From contig JAJYMP010000747.1 in assembly GCA_021786915.1 (NCBI GenBank), forward strand, positions 1-14,033: a DNA stretch of 14,033 nt, read 5' to 3'. Shown here piece by piece: positions 1-6,053 of this stretch (positions are counted from its first letter, which is position 1; each line of letters opens with the position of its first letter). Below the pieces are notes generated by a model. The model did not search any database, was not told where the DNA came from, and saw nothing but the letters and a program-made list of their open reading frames with translations. This DNA comes from Chloroflexota bacterium (GTDB taxonomy: Bacteria > Chloroflexota > Limnocylindria > Limnocylindrales > CSP1-4). The translations under genes and the position numbers were made by a program.

Positions 1-32
1 CGATCAGGCTCCTCGGGCGCTGGAAGTTCGGG

Positions 33-554
33 TTAGGTGGCGCCGGTCGCGTGCACGTCGTGGTCGGCGAAGTACGGCCGCCATGGCCCGGACCCCGGGA
101 TGAAAGCCTGTATCAGCGCGCGCTCGGCCTGGACCAGGTGCATCGTGTCGTGGGCGGCCCACTCGCTGAGGAGCTCGCGCAGGGTCACGGGGCCCAGCTC
201 CGCGTGGACGGCGCTCCGGTCGAGGTCGGCCTCGGTCAGCGTGGCCAGCGCCTCCAGCGAGGCGGCGCGCAGGGACGCGAAGTCGGCGGCCAAGGCGCCC
301 ATCGTGCGGGCCGCGGGAGCGCCCTCCGCATCAGGGTCGAAGGCCGCGAAGTCGCGCCCTTCGCGGATCGCGTGCACGCGCGAGCGGAAGACGCCCTCCT
401 CCGTGTCGACGACGTGACCGAGGCACTCGAGGGCCGACCACTCACCCGCGGCCGGGCGTCGCGCTAGGAGCTCGGGTTCGAGACCGGCCAGCGCCGTCCA
501 GCGGGCGGGCGTGGCGCAGAGCATCGAGATGACGGACGTGACGAGGCTGGTCAT
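33..554 (-). CDS. DinB-like four-helix protein (putative metal-dependent)
   Basis: A 173-residue protein of the length expected for DinB/DfsB-like four-helix bundle proteins. Three histidines sit where the family places its metal triad: H47 in LGHVVD near the N-terminus, and H135 and H139 in the WAAHDTMHL segment. The N-terminal 'RRPAAGEWSALECLGHVVD' stretch is typical of the group. Members bind a divalent metal and include thiol-dependent S-transferases as well as damage-inducible proteins of unknown activity, so the substrate cannot be named. The ATG at 554 is preceded by a weak GAGGGA-like ribosome site. It is divergent from the 711-926 ORF and has no operon partner in the window. The family call is good; the function is unknown. 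Confidence 0.85.
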   Translation of the reverse strand: MTSLVTSVISMLCATPARWTALAGLEPELLARRPAAGEWSALECLGHVVDTEEGVFRSRVHAIREGRDFAAFDPDAEGAPAARTMGALAADFASLRAASLEALATLTEADLDRSAVHAELGPVTLRELLSEWAAHDTMHLVQAERALIQAFIPGSGPWRPYFADHDVHATGAT

Positions 555-660
555 ACGGGTCCCTCTTCGGCGGGGTCGTGGTCGGCCGGCCCCCGGGGCA
601 CATCGCTGCGCGGATGCAAGGCCGACTGGAACGAGTCTTGCGGAAACTTCACCGCAGGTT

Positions 661-679
661 GGGGTGGCGGCAACACCCC
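661..679 (+). promoter_or_regulatory. Hairpin just upstream of the 711 ORF ribosome site
   Basis: GGGGTG (661-666) and CACCCC (674-679) form a perfect 6-bp stem with a 7-nt loop, 20 nt before the GGAGG ribosome site of the small ORF. It may lie in the 5' untranslated region. In such GC-rich DNA a 6-bp stem can arise by chance, so a role is only a possibility. Confidence 0.3.
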
Positions 680-710
680 GGGTGCACCATGGGGCGATCG
701 GAGGTACGCG

Positions 711-926
711 ATGCCCCAGCCAGTTGACGCCGCGGAGGCCATCCGCCGGCGAGCGCTCCTCGTCTGGCCCCGCCTCGATGCCGCAGCCCTGCGCCGCTGC
801 GGCTCGGATCCCGAGCGGGTCGCCGATCTCGTCGCCCGACGCTCCACCCTGCCGCGCGAGGCGATCGTGGGCATCCTGTTGACGCCCTCAGTGTCCGAGG
901 TCGAGACGCGAACCTGGTTCGGCTGA
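711..926 (+). CDS. Small hypothetical protein, 71 aa
   Basis: I do not recognise this family. The ATG at 711 has an excellent ribosome site (GGAGG at 700-704, 6-nt spacer), the main reason to treat so short a frame as a gene. The predicted protein is soluble, Arg/Ala-rich and mostly helical, with one Cys (C30) and no membrane segment or signal peptide. The C-terminal part runs PREAIVGILLTPSVSEVETRTWFG, which breaks into a more ordered, hydrophobic stretch. It stands alone on the plus strand, divergent from the DinB gene and convergent with cysK, and is followed immediately by two strong hairpins. It could be a small regulatory or binding protein; nothing in the sequence settles that. Confidence 0.6.
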   Translation: MPQPVDAAEAIRRRALLVWPRLDAAALRRCGSDPERVADLVARRSTLPREAIVGILLTPSVSEVETRTWFG

Positions 927-929
927 GGG

Positions 930-947
930 CTCCCGGCGAACCGGGAG
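930..947 (+). terminator. Perfect hairpin after the small ORF
   Basis: CTCCCGG (930-936), loop CGAA, CCGGGAG (941-947): a perfect 7-bp stem starting 4 nt after the stop codon of the small ORF. No T-run follows, so alone it is a weak intrinsic terminator. It may protect the 3' end of the message or act with the next hairpin. Confidence 0.45.
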
Positions 948-962
948 GACCGACCCGCAAGG

Positions 963-984
963 GGCCGGCGGTCGCCCGCCGGCC
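963..984. terminator. Shared hairpin between convergent small ORF and cysK
   Basis: GGCCGGCGG (963-971), loop TCGC, CCGCCGGCC (976-984): a perfect 9-bp GC stem. On the plus strand it is followed by TTCGTGTTG, a modest T-rich tail. It lies 37 nt after the small ORF and 29 nt after the cysK stop read on the other strand. Being symmetric and placed between two converging genes, it is well positioned to stop transcription from both sides. Confidence 0.6.
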
Positions 985-1013
985 TTCGTGTTGCCAACCG
1001 AGTGGGGCCTCGG

Positions 1014-1943
1014 TCAGGCGGTCGTCGCCCCCCACAGCGCCTCGATCGAGAGGTAGCGCTCGCCGGTGTCGTAGCTGAAGGTCAGGATCCGCGACCCGTC
1101 CGGCACCGACGGGATCAGCTGCGACACGGCCGCCAGGGATGCCCCCGACGAGATGCCGATCAGCAGGCCCTCCTCCTTGGCCGCCCGGCGGGTGAACGCC
1201 ATCGCGTCGGCGCCCTCCACCTGGATCGTGCCGTCGAGCAGGTCGGTCCGCATGACCGCCGGGATGAACCCGGCGCCGATGCCCTGGATGGGGTGCGGCG
1301 AGTGCGTGCCGCCCGAGAGGACCGGCGACGCGGTGGGCTCCACGGCGTAGACCTTCACGTTCGGCCAGGCGGCCTTGAGCGCCTCGGCGACGCCGGTGAT
1401 ATGGCCGCCCGTGCCCACGCCGGTGACCACGTAGTCGAGACCGTCCGGGAAGTCGCGCAGGATCTCCTGGCCAGTGGTGCGGCGGTGGGCGGCCGGGTTC
1501 GAGGGGTTCTCGAACTGCATCGGCATCCAGCTGTCGGGGATCTCCTCGAGCAGCTCGCGTGCCCGGGCGGTGGCGCCCTTGATCCCTGTCTCCCGGGGCG
1601 TCAGCTCGAGCTCCGCCCCGTACGCGGTCATCAGCTTGCGCCGCTCCACGCTGAACGATTCGGGCATGCACAGGATCACCCGGTAGCCCTTGACCGCGCC
1701 CACCAGCGCGAGCCCGATGCCGGTGTTGCCCGACGTGGGCTCGATGATCGTCGACACGCCGGGCGTGATGGTCCCGGCGGCCTCCGCGTCCTCGATCATC
1801 GCGAGCGCGATGCGGTCCTTGATGGAACCGCCCGGGTTCTGGCGCTCCTGCTTGGCCCACACGCTGACGCGCGGGTCGAACAGGCGATTGATCCGCACGT
1901 GCGGGGTGTTGCCGATGGTCTCGAGAACGCTGTTGACGGGCAC
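1014..1943 (-). CDS. cysK: Cysteine synthase A (O-acetylserine sulfhydrylase)
   Basis: A PLP enzyme that converts O-acetylserine and sulfide to cysteine and acetate in the cytoplasm. The 309-residue length is standard. Visible motifs: PLP-binding Lys42 in NPGGSIKDR, the substrate loop TSGNTG (70-75), the phosphate-binding loop [10 protein letters not shown] (175-184), the [12 protein letters not shown] segment (217-228), SSGA (265-268) and the C-terminal DTGERYLS block (292-299). The start is GTG at 1943, chosen because AAGGAGG precedes it by 9 nt and the N-terminus [15 protein letters not shown] matches the family. It follows cysE by 50 nt on the same strand and probably shares its transcript, so it would fall under the same leader control. 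CysM-like or cystathionine-synthase-like specificity is less likely given the GNTG and HPIQG motifs and the cysE neighbour. Confidence 0.96.
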   Translation of the reverse strand: MPVNSVLETIGNTPHVRINRLFDPRVSVWAKQERQNPGGSIKDRIALAMIEDAEAAGTITPGVSTIIEPTSGNTGIGLALVGAVKGYRVILCMPESFSVERRKLMTAYGAELELTPRETGIKGATARARELLEEIPDSWMPMQFENPSNPAAHRRTTGQEILRDFPDGLDYVVTGVGTGGHITGVAEALKAAWPNVKVYAVEPTASPVLSGGTHSPHPIQGIGAGFIPAVMRTDLLDGTIQVEGADAMAFTRRAAKEEGLLIGISSGASLAAVSQLIPSVPDGSRILTFSYDTGERYLSIEALWGATTA

Positions 1944-1993
1944 GGCTGGTTCCCTCCTTCGGTGGGGACGCTGTGGTGACTGGGACGCTGGCG

Positions 1994-2848
1994 CTAGATG
2001 ACGAAGTCGATGTCGTCGAACCCGTCGTCCGCCTTCCGGACGCGGGAGCGGCTGGTCTGGTAGAGGACCGATCCGGCCGCGACGCTGCTCGTGACGAACA
2101 CGTTGCCGCCGATGATCGTGTCGTTCCCGACGAAGGTGTCGCCGCCGAGAACCGTGGCGTTGGCGTAGATGACCACCCGGTCGCCGATCGTCGGGTGGCG
2201 CTTGTGGCCGGCGAGGTCCTTGACCACGGACAGCGCGCCCAGGGTCACGCCCTGGTAGAGCTTGACGCGGTCGCCGATGACGGCGGTCTCCCCCACCACG
2301 ACGCCGGTGCCGTGGTCGATGCAGAACCCGCGGCCGATGGTGGCGCCGGGATGGATGTCCACACCGGTCCTCGTGTGGGCGACCTCGGCGAGGAGCCGCG
2401 GCAGGATCGGCACCTGGAGCACGTACAGCTCGTGGGCGACGCGGTGGATCGCGATCGCGAGGAAGCCCGGGTAGGCCGCCACGACCTCGTCGAGCGATTC
2501 GGCGGCTGGGTCCCCGGCGAGGATCGCCTCCCCGTCCTCGAGGAGCGCGGCGTGGACGCGCGGCAGGGCGTCGGCGAAGGCGGCGATGACGCGGTCCGCG
2601 GTGCCGCTGTCGGTCAGCGGCTCCACCAGCCGGCGCAGGTCGCGGCGGACGAGGACGAGGCGCGCCGCCAGGTCGTCGGGCGCGGCCAGGGCGTCGTCGG
2701 ACAGCTGCGGGAACAGGATCCCCAGCAGCGCGTCCGCGAACGCCGCGACGTCGCGCTTGAGGGGGTAGATGCGCCCGTGCACCGCGCGGTCGCCGGCGAG
2801 CAGCTGGGCGAACGCGTGGTCTCGGTCATGGTCGAAGCTGTCAGGCAT
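1994..2848 (-). CDS. cysE: Serine O-acetyltransferase
   Basis: Makes O-acetylserine from serine and acetyl-CoA, the first committed step of cysteine synthesis, supplying CysK next door. The 284 residues comprise a helical N-terminal domain (about 1-150) and a left-handed beta-helix of hexapeptide repeats (about 155-265). The active-site block [20 protein letters not shown] holds D164, H166 and catalytic H179, followed by [10 protein letters not shown], and H218 lies in HKRHPTIGD. The loop after VTLGAL differs from the short E. coli GGTGKSGG form, as in the longer bacterial SATs. The chain ends -DFVI. I start it at ATG 2848 because GGGAG lies 5 nt upstream; the frame stays open far upstream, but that part is low-complexity and overlaps the leader region. 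A 167-nt leader RNA precedes it. Confidence 0.95.
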   Translation of the reverse strand: MPDSFDHDRDHAFAQLLAGDRAVHGRIYPLKRDVAAFADALLGILFPQLSDDALAAPDDLAARLVLVRRDLRRLVEPLTDSGTADRVIAAFADALPRVHAALLEDGEAILAGDPAAESLDEVVAAYPGFLAIAIHRVAHELYVLQVPILPRLLAEVAHTRTGVDIHPGATIGRGFCIDHGTGVVVGETAVIGDRVKLYQGVTLGALSVVKDLAGHKRHPTIGDRVVIYANATVLGGDTFVGNDTIIGGNVFVTSSVAAGSVLYQTSRSRVRKADDGFDDIDFVI

Positions 2849-3015
2849 GAGATCTCCCGGGTCAGCGGAGTGGCGACGACGGGACGGATGGGGCGCGAGC
2901 ACGGAGCCTCCGCAGGGCGACGTCGTGGACAGGGAAGACGAGGGGACGCGCCGGGCGGGAAGGTGCTGCCCGCGCGGCGGGTGGAGACTGCGAGGCCAGC
3001 GGAGCGGCGGGCGGT
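2849..3015 (-). promoter_or_regulatory. Candidate attenuator RNA between Cys leader and cysE
   Basis: This 167-nt transcribed spacer has no ORF of its own. It contains a tight hairpin (CCCGC/GCGGG, 2969-2981). It also has an 8-mer (mRNA CTCCGCTG) at 3004-2997 and again at 2870-2863, close to the cysE ribosome site, with a complementary GCGGAG between them at 2913-2908. That middle element could pair with either copy but not both. CCGGCGC (2954-2948) is complementary to GCGCCGG inside the leader ORF (3051-3045). Mutually exclusive pairings are the hallmark of attenuators, but in DNA this GC-rich they could be accidental. No clear U-tract terminator is seen, so control of translation or Rho access is as likely as intrinsic termination. 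Confidence 0.45.
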
Positions 3016-3108
3016 CTAGCGAACGACCGCGGCGTGGCTCCATGCCGGCGCTCGCCGGGGACAGGAGCAGCAAGCACCGCGGAATGCGCGGCGGGGGCGG
3101 GTCGTCAT
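3016..3108 (-). CDS. Cysteine-rich leader peptide (30 aa) of the cysE-cysK unit
   Basis: A short ORF upstream of cysE on the same strand: ATG at 3108, TAG at 3018-3016, 30 residues, very basic at the N-terminus, with C13, C14 and C16 in the run GACCSCP. No ribosome site precedes it. A TATCCT box (3120-3115) ends 6 nt before the ATG, so the transcript may begin at or next to the A of ATG. Leaderless polycysteine ORFs ahead of cysteine and sulfur genes are known in mycobacteria as cysteine-responsive attenuators; ribosomes slow at Cys codons when Cys-tRNA is scarce. A 5-bp hairpin (3058-3045) begins right after the Cys codons, where a stalled ribosome would disrupt it. The frame differs from cysE. 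The ORF and its position are seen; the attenuation role is inferred. Confidence 0.65.
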   Translation of the reverse strand: MTTRPRRAFRGACCSCPRRAPAWSHAAVVR

Positions 3109-3114
3109 GTGCGC

Positions 3115-3120
3115 AGGATA
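3115..3120 (-). promoter_or_regulatory. Candidate -10 box of the Cys leader (TATCCT)
   Basis: The minus strand reads TATCCT then 6 nt (GCGCAC) then the leader ATG. It fits the TANNNT -10 pattern and places the transcription start at about the start codon. No convincing -35 (TTGACA-like) element is visible 16-18 nt further upstream, as is common for leaderless high-GC promoters. Confidence 0.45.
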
Positions 3121-3208
3121 GCCGCCCACCGCTGAATCGTGCAGCAGCGCGACCGTCAGCCCTCGGTGCAGCGCCCTGCCCGGACGCGCGGCCATCAAGG
3201 TCGCGGCC

Positions 3209-3240
3209 GCGAGCCGGGGGCTCGCCCCCCCGGACGGGGG
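3209..3240. repeat. Two adjacent GC hairpins in the divergent region
   Basis: GCGAGCC (3209-3215), loop GGG, GGCTCGC (3219-3225) is a perfect 7-bp stem. It is followed immediately by CCCCC (3226-3230) and GGGGG (3236-3240), a second possible stem. No gene ends nearby, so this is not an obvious terminator. It could insulate the divergent promoters or be a protein-binding palindrome. Confidence 0.35.
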
Positions 3241-3352
3241 TGTGATGGCAACGTGGGTGAGGGTCGCTGTCAACGGGCGTTGCCTCGCGCGACGCAGGTG
3301 GTCTCGCAGTCCGCCTCCATGGGCACCTTTCGGCACGCACGGGCTCGCAGAA

Positions 3353-3380
3353 CCCGGCCACCTGGACCTGTTTGGCCGGG
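3353..3380. promoter_or_regulatory. Perfect 8-bp inverted repeat upstream of the regulator gene
   Basis: CCCGGCCA (3353-3360) and TGGCCGGG (3373-3380) are exact inverted copies separated by 12 nt, ending 62 nt before the regulator start. The arms are about 20 bp apart centre to centre, close to two helical turns, which suits a dimeric DNA-binding protein. The LuxR-type regulator encoded just downstream is an obvious candidate ligand, but a 5'-UTR hairpin would look the same. Confidence 0.4.
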
Positions 3381-3442
3381 AGCCCGTCGACCGATCATGA
3401 CGGACGTCGGACTGGGAAGACGCCGACATGCGGGAGCAGACG

Positions 3443-4144
3443 ATGCCGACGACGGACGCGGGAGGAGCAGGGACGGCTCGCGTCGCCGTCATGCTCGCCA
3501 TCGTGGACTTCCCGATGCTCAGCACGGCGTTCCGGGCGGTCATCGACCAGGAGCGGGACATGGGCGTCGTCGTCGAGGCCACGAGCCGCGAGGCGATCGT
3601 GTCCCAGGCCAGGGCGAGCAGCCCGGCGGTGATCATCCTCGAGTACGAGGCGTTCGCCGCGGTGGGCTGCGGGACGCCGGAGGCTATCGAGGAAGTCCGC
3701 TCCGCCGCGCCCGGGGCCAAGATCATCGCGCTCGACTGTCGGTGCGCCACCGAGCAGTTCTCGATCGCCCTGAAGGCGGGTGCCGCCGGGATCCTCACCC
3801 GCGAGGCGCTCGCCGACGACGTGGTCTCGGCAGTCCGGGCCGTCGCCGCCGGCCACACCTACGTCAGCCCCGCCATCGTGACCCGCATGGTCGACACGTA
3901 CGTGCGGGGCAAGCCGGAGACTGTCGACGACCCCTGCGACCAGCTGACCGATCGCGAGCGCCAGATCCTCCTGCTGGCCGCGATGGGGCACACCAACCGC
4001 GACATCGCCCGTTCGCTCCACCTGTCCGAGCAGACGGTCCACTCCAATCGCGCCAGCCTCATGGACAAGCTCGGCCTGCACGACCGCGTGGATCTCCTGC
4101 GGTACACGGTCAAGCGCGGCCTGCTGAACCCGTCGGTGCTATGA
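3443..4144 (+). CDS. NarL/FixJ-type regulator with degenerate receiver domain
   Basis: A cytoplasmic transcription factor heading the heme operon. The start at ATG 3443 is preferred because GGGAG sits 6 nt upstream; an in-frame ATG at 3428 would add five residues. The 233 residues have a receiver-like domain (about 12-138) and a LuxR-type helix-turn-helix (about 167-223; LTDRERQILLLAAMGHTNRDIA, then SEQTVHSNRASLMDKLG). Receiver chemistry looks lost. The phosphoacceptor Asp aligns with E67 in IILEYE, one residue of the N-terminal acidic pair is Val (VDFPML, D22 kept), the Thr/Ser aligns with D98 in ALDC, and the conserved Lys is R120 in ILTREA. No sensor kinase is present. Its stop overlaps the next ATG (ATGA), so it is cotranscribed with the cytochromes and may autoregulate them. 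Confidence 0.88.
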   Translation: MPTTDAGGAGTARVAVMLAIVDFPMLSTAFRAVIDQERDMGVVVEATSREAIVSQARASSPAVIILEYEAFAAVGCGTPEAIEEVRSAAPGAKIIALDCRCATEQFSIALKAGAAGILTREALADDVVSAVRAVAAGHTYVSPAIVTRMVDTYVRGKPETVDDPCDQLTDRERQILLLAAMGHTNRDIARSLHLSEQTVHSNRASLMDKLGLHDRVDLLRYTVKRGLLNPSVL

Positions 4145-4875
4145 GGGCCAGGATCCGCCGCCTCTGGGATTCCGTTCGCCCCCGCACCCGTCGCGGACGT
4201 GTCGTCGCCGTCGCCAGCGTCCTCGGCGGCGCGGCTGTCCTCGCAGTCGTCCTGTTCGCGGGCGCCGCGATGGCCTGGGATCCGTACCTGGACTTCGCGC
4301 TCCACCCCGACAGCAACGCCAAGCAGTGGGCCGCGCTCAGCATGACGTTCGCCGATTCGTCGGTCTGCGAGAAGTGCCACCTCCCGGAGGCCAGCCGCCT
4401 GGCCAGCCACTCGCACGCCGACATCGGCTGCCAGAGCTGCCACGGCGCGCTGCTGGCGCACGCCTCGGCGGGCTCGAACGCCTCCAAGGCGGACGTCATG
4501 ATCAAGGTCCCCACGGACGAGGTCTGCGTCCGCTGTCATGCTGCCGGGGAGGGCCGCCCCGCCAGCATCAAGACCATCGTCCCGGCCAACCACTACGTGG
4601 GCCAGTGCCTCCAGTGCCACGACCCGCACACGGCCTGGGCGCAGCATCCCCCGGTGGTGTCGCACCCGCTCGACAATCTGCCGCCATGCCTGACCTGCCA
4701 CGGGCCTGACGGGTTCAAGGCTCGCAACGAGCGGCATCCGACCGGCGTCCTGACCGACCAGGAATGCCTGGAGTGCCATGGCGCCGGGCGCGGCCCTGAG
4801 CAACTCGCGCTTCCGCCGGCGAGCCTCGCGCCCATCGCGAGCGGCTCGGCCGGCCCGAGCGGGGTGGTCCCGTGA
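4141..4875 (+). CDS. Membrane-anchored hexaheme cytochrome c
   Basis: A 244-residue electron-transfer protein with an N-terminal signal anchor (basic residues 1-20, hydrophobic 21-45). It has six CXXCH heme c sites at 76-80, 97-101, 129-133, 156-160, 183-187 and 209-213. Nine further histidines (H55, H90, H92, H107, H151, H163, H169, H175, H199) are enough for bis-His ligation of all six hemes. The heme domain should face outside the membrane. A Pro/Ala/Ser-rich tail (221-244) follows the last heme. The layout resembles small multiheme c3/NapC-like or QrcA-like electron carriers; no catalytic site such as the NrfA CXXCK is present. It starts in the ATGA overlap with the regulator and ends in a GTGA overlap with the ferredoxin gene, so the subunits are probably translated together. 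Confidence 0.92.
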   Translation: MRARIRRLWDSVRPRTRRGRVVAVASVLGGAAVLAVVLFAGAAMAWDPYLDFALHPDSNAKQWAALSMTFADSSVCEKCHLPEASRLASHSHADIGCQSCHGALLAHASAGSNASKADVMIKVPTDEVCVRCHAAGEGRPASIKTIVPANHYVGQCLQCHDPHTAWAQHPPVVSHPLDNLPPCLTCHGPDGFKARNERHPTGVLTDQECLECHGAGRGPEQLALPPASLAPIASGSAGPSGVVP

Positions 4876-6050
4876 CCGAGCCGCTCGATCCCATGCTCGA
4901 TCCCTCGGGCCAGGTCACCGCGGATGAACCGGCCGATGACGGGTTCCCCTCGGGGTCCGGCGAAGCGCCGCCGCCGGCGGCGGAGGCGTCACCACCGGTC
5001 CCGCCGCCGGCTGCCGAGGCGCCAGCCGAAGCCGCGCCGCCCGCCGAGACTGCCCTGGCCGAAGCCCCGCTCTCCGCCGAGACTGCCCTGGCCGAAGTCC
5101 CGCTCTCCGCCGAGACTGCCGCGGCGGAACCGGCCGAGTCCTCCGGCGGCGGAACGCCCTCGGAGGGCCTGGCGGTATCGGAGGCGCCGGCGGACGCCGT
5201 GCTGGTCCCGCTCGAGGCGATCGCCCCGGCCACCGGGCAGGCGCCGCTCACGCGACGCGCGTTCCTCGGCTTCGGGCTCGCGCTCACCGGTGGCGTGGCC
5301 GGTGCGGCCGCACTCGGCCAGCTCTTCCCGGTCTTCACCAGCGCCGAGGACAAGGTCTCCCCGCTCGTCCCCAACTACGACCCCAAGTCGAAGGCCTGGA
5401 CCTTCGTGGTGGACACCTCCAAGTGCATCGGCTGCGGGCTGTGCGTGGTCGCCTGCAAGGAGGAGAACAACGTCCCCGAATCGGCCGAGTTCACGCGCAC
5501 CTGGGTGGAGCGGCACACCACGATGACCGACGGCACGCGGTACGTGGACGCGCCGGATGCGGGTATCAACGGCTTCCCGGCCACCTGCACGGCCCCCGGG
5601 TCCGAGGGCAAGACCGTCGCCTCCGCGTTCTTCCAGCCGCGCCTGTGCATGCAGTGCGAGGACTCCCCCTGCACGGCCGTCTGCCCGGTCGGCGCCACAT
5701 ACCGGACAGAGGACGGGGTGATCCTCGTGGACGCCCGCCGGTGCATCGGCTGCGGCTACTGCGTGGTGTCCTGCCCCTACGGCGCACGCTACCTCACGCC
5801 CGCGGACGAGGACTCGCCCGCGAACACGCCGGGCGTCGCCGACAAGTGCACATGGTGCTACCACCGCATCAACCGCGGCCAGCGCCCGGCCTGCGTCGAG
5901 ATCTGCCCGGTGGGAGCGCGCCGCTTCGGCGACGCGAACGACCCGGCCAGCGACATCGCGGCGTACGCGAAGGGCAGCCAGCCGCTCCACCCCGAGTACG
6001 GCACCCGGCCCCGCGTGCTGTACCTCGGCCCCACTCTGCAGGAGGCCTGA
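4872..6050 (+). CDS. Tat-type four-cluster 4Fe-4S ferredoxin subunit (PsrB/NrfC-like)
   Basis: The electron-transfer subunit of an NrfD-type complex, 392 residues, starting at the GTG of a GTGA overlap. Sixteen cysteines form four [4Fe-4S] sites: C185/188/191/195, C259/262/267/271, C291/294/297/301 and C326/329/341/345, the DmsB/PsrB/NrfC pattern. A twin-arginine motif, TRRAFLGF (127-134), with a hydrophobic stretch to about residue 152 implies export of the folded protein. Unusually, that signal is preceded by about 125 residues of Ala/Pro/Glu-rich sequence with 11-residue tandem repeats and no Met after M8. An internal GTG start at V110 (position 5199) would leave a conventional Tat signal, but its GGAGG is 14 nt away. 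It passes electrons between the NrfD quinone site and the cytochromes. Confidence 0.93.
   Translation: MTEPLDPMLDPSGQVTADEPADDGFPSGSGEAPPPAAEASPPVPPPAAEAPAEAAPPAETALAEAPLSAETALAEVPLSAETAAAEPAESSGGGTPSEGLAVSEAPADAVLVPLEAIAPATGQAPLTRRAFLGFGLALTGGVAGAAALGQLFPVFTSAEDKVSPLVPNYDPKSKAWTFVVDTSKCIGCGLCVVACKEENNVPESAEFTRTWVERHTTMTDGTRYVDAPDAGINGFPATCTAPGSEGKTVASAFFQPRLCMQCEDSPCTAVCPVGATYRTEDGVILVDARRCIGCGYCVVSCPYGARYLTPADEDSPANTPGVADKCTWCYHRINRGQRPACVEICPVGARRFGDANDPASDIAAYAKGSQPLHPEYGTRPRVLYLGPTLQEA
5041..5120 (+). repeat. 33-bp in-frame tandem repeat in the ferredoxin N-terminus
   Basis: Unit 1 (5041-5073) and unit 2 (5074-5106) differ at a single visible base (GCC versus GTC within GAAGYCCCG), and a third copy is cut off after 14 nt (5107-5120). 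The unit encodes 11 residues of the type AETALAEAPLS. The near identity suggests recent slippage or duplication in a low-complexity region, so copy number may vary between strains. Confidence 0.85.
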
Positions 6051-6053
6051 GCG

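Larger units (their letters stand above)
3121..3442. other. Divergent intergenic region between cys leader and heme operon
   Basis: I find no supported gene in this stretch. It should carry the upstream control region of the cys leader (minus) and the promoter of the regulator-cytochrome operon (plus). I could not place a confident promoter for the plus-strand operon. The region contains a pair of adjacent GC hairpins (3209-3240) and a perfect 8-bp inverted repeat with a 12-nt spacer (3353-3380), both listed separately. Confidence 0.5.

Noticed and set aside
649..1860. A long minus-strand frame over the small ORF and cysK
   Set aside because: Arg/Gly/Ala-rich shadow of cysK in another frame; no recognisable domain.
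2849..3108. T-box riboswitch upstream of cysE
   Set aside because: Only a fragment like GCCGCGG is present. The conserved AGGGTGGNACCGCGG antiterminator sequence and a stem-I arrangement are not seen, and the short Cys-rich ORF explains the position better.
2849..3361. Extending cysE upstream to an ATG at 3361 (455 aa)
   Set aside because: The extra 171 residues are Arg/Pro-rich low-complexity sequence without family similarity. A good ribosome site precedes the ATG at 2848, and the family N-terminus starts there.
3139..4140. Extending the hexaheme cytochrome upstream to 3139
   Set aside because: That stretch is the shadow frame of the regulator gene, and the ATG at 4141 overlaps the regulator stop and begins a normal signal anchor.
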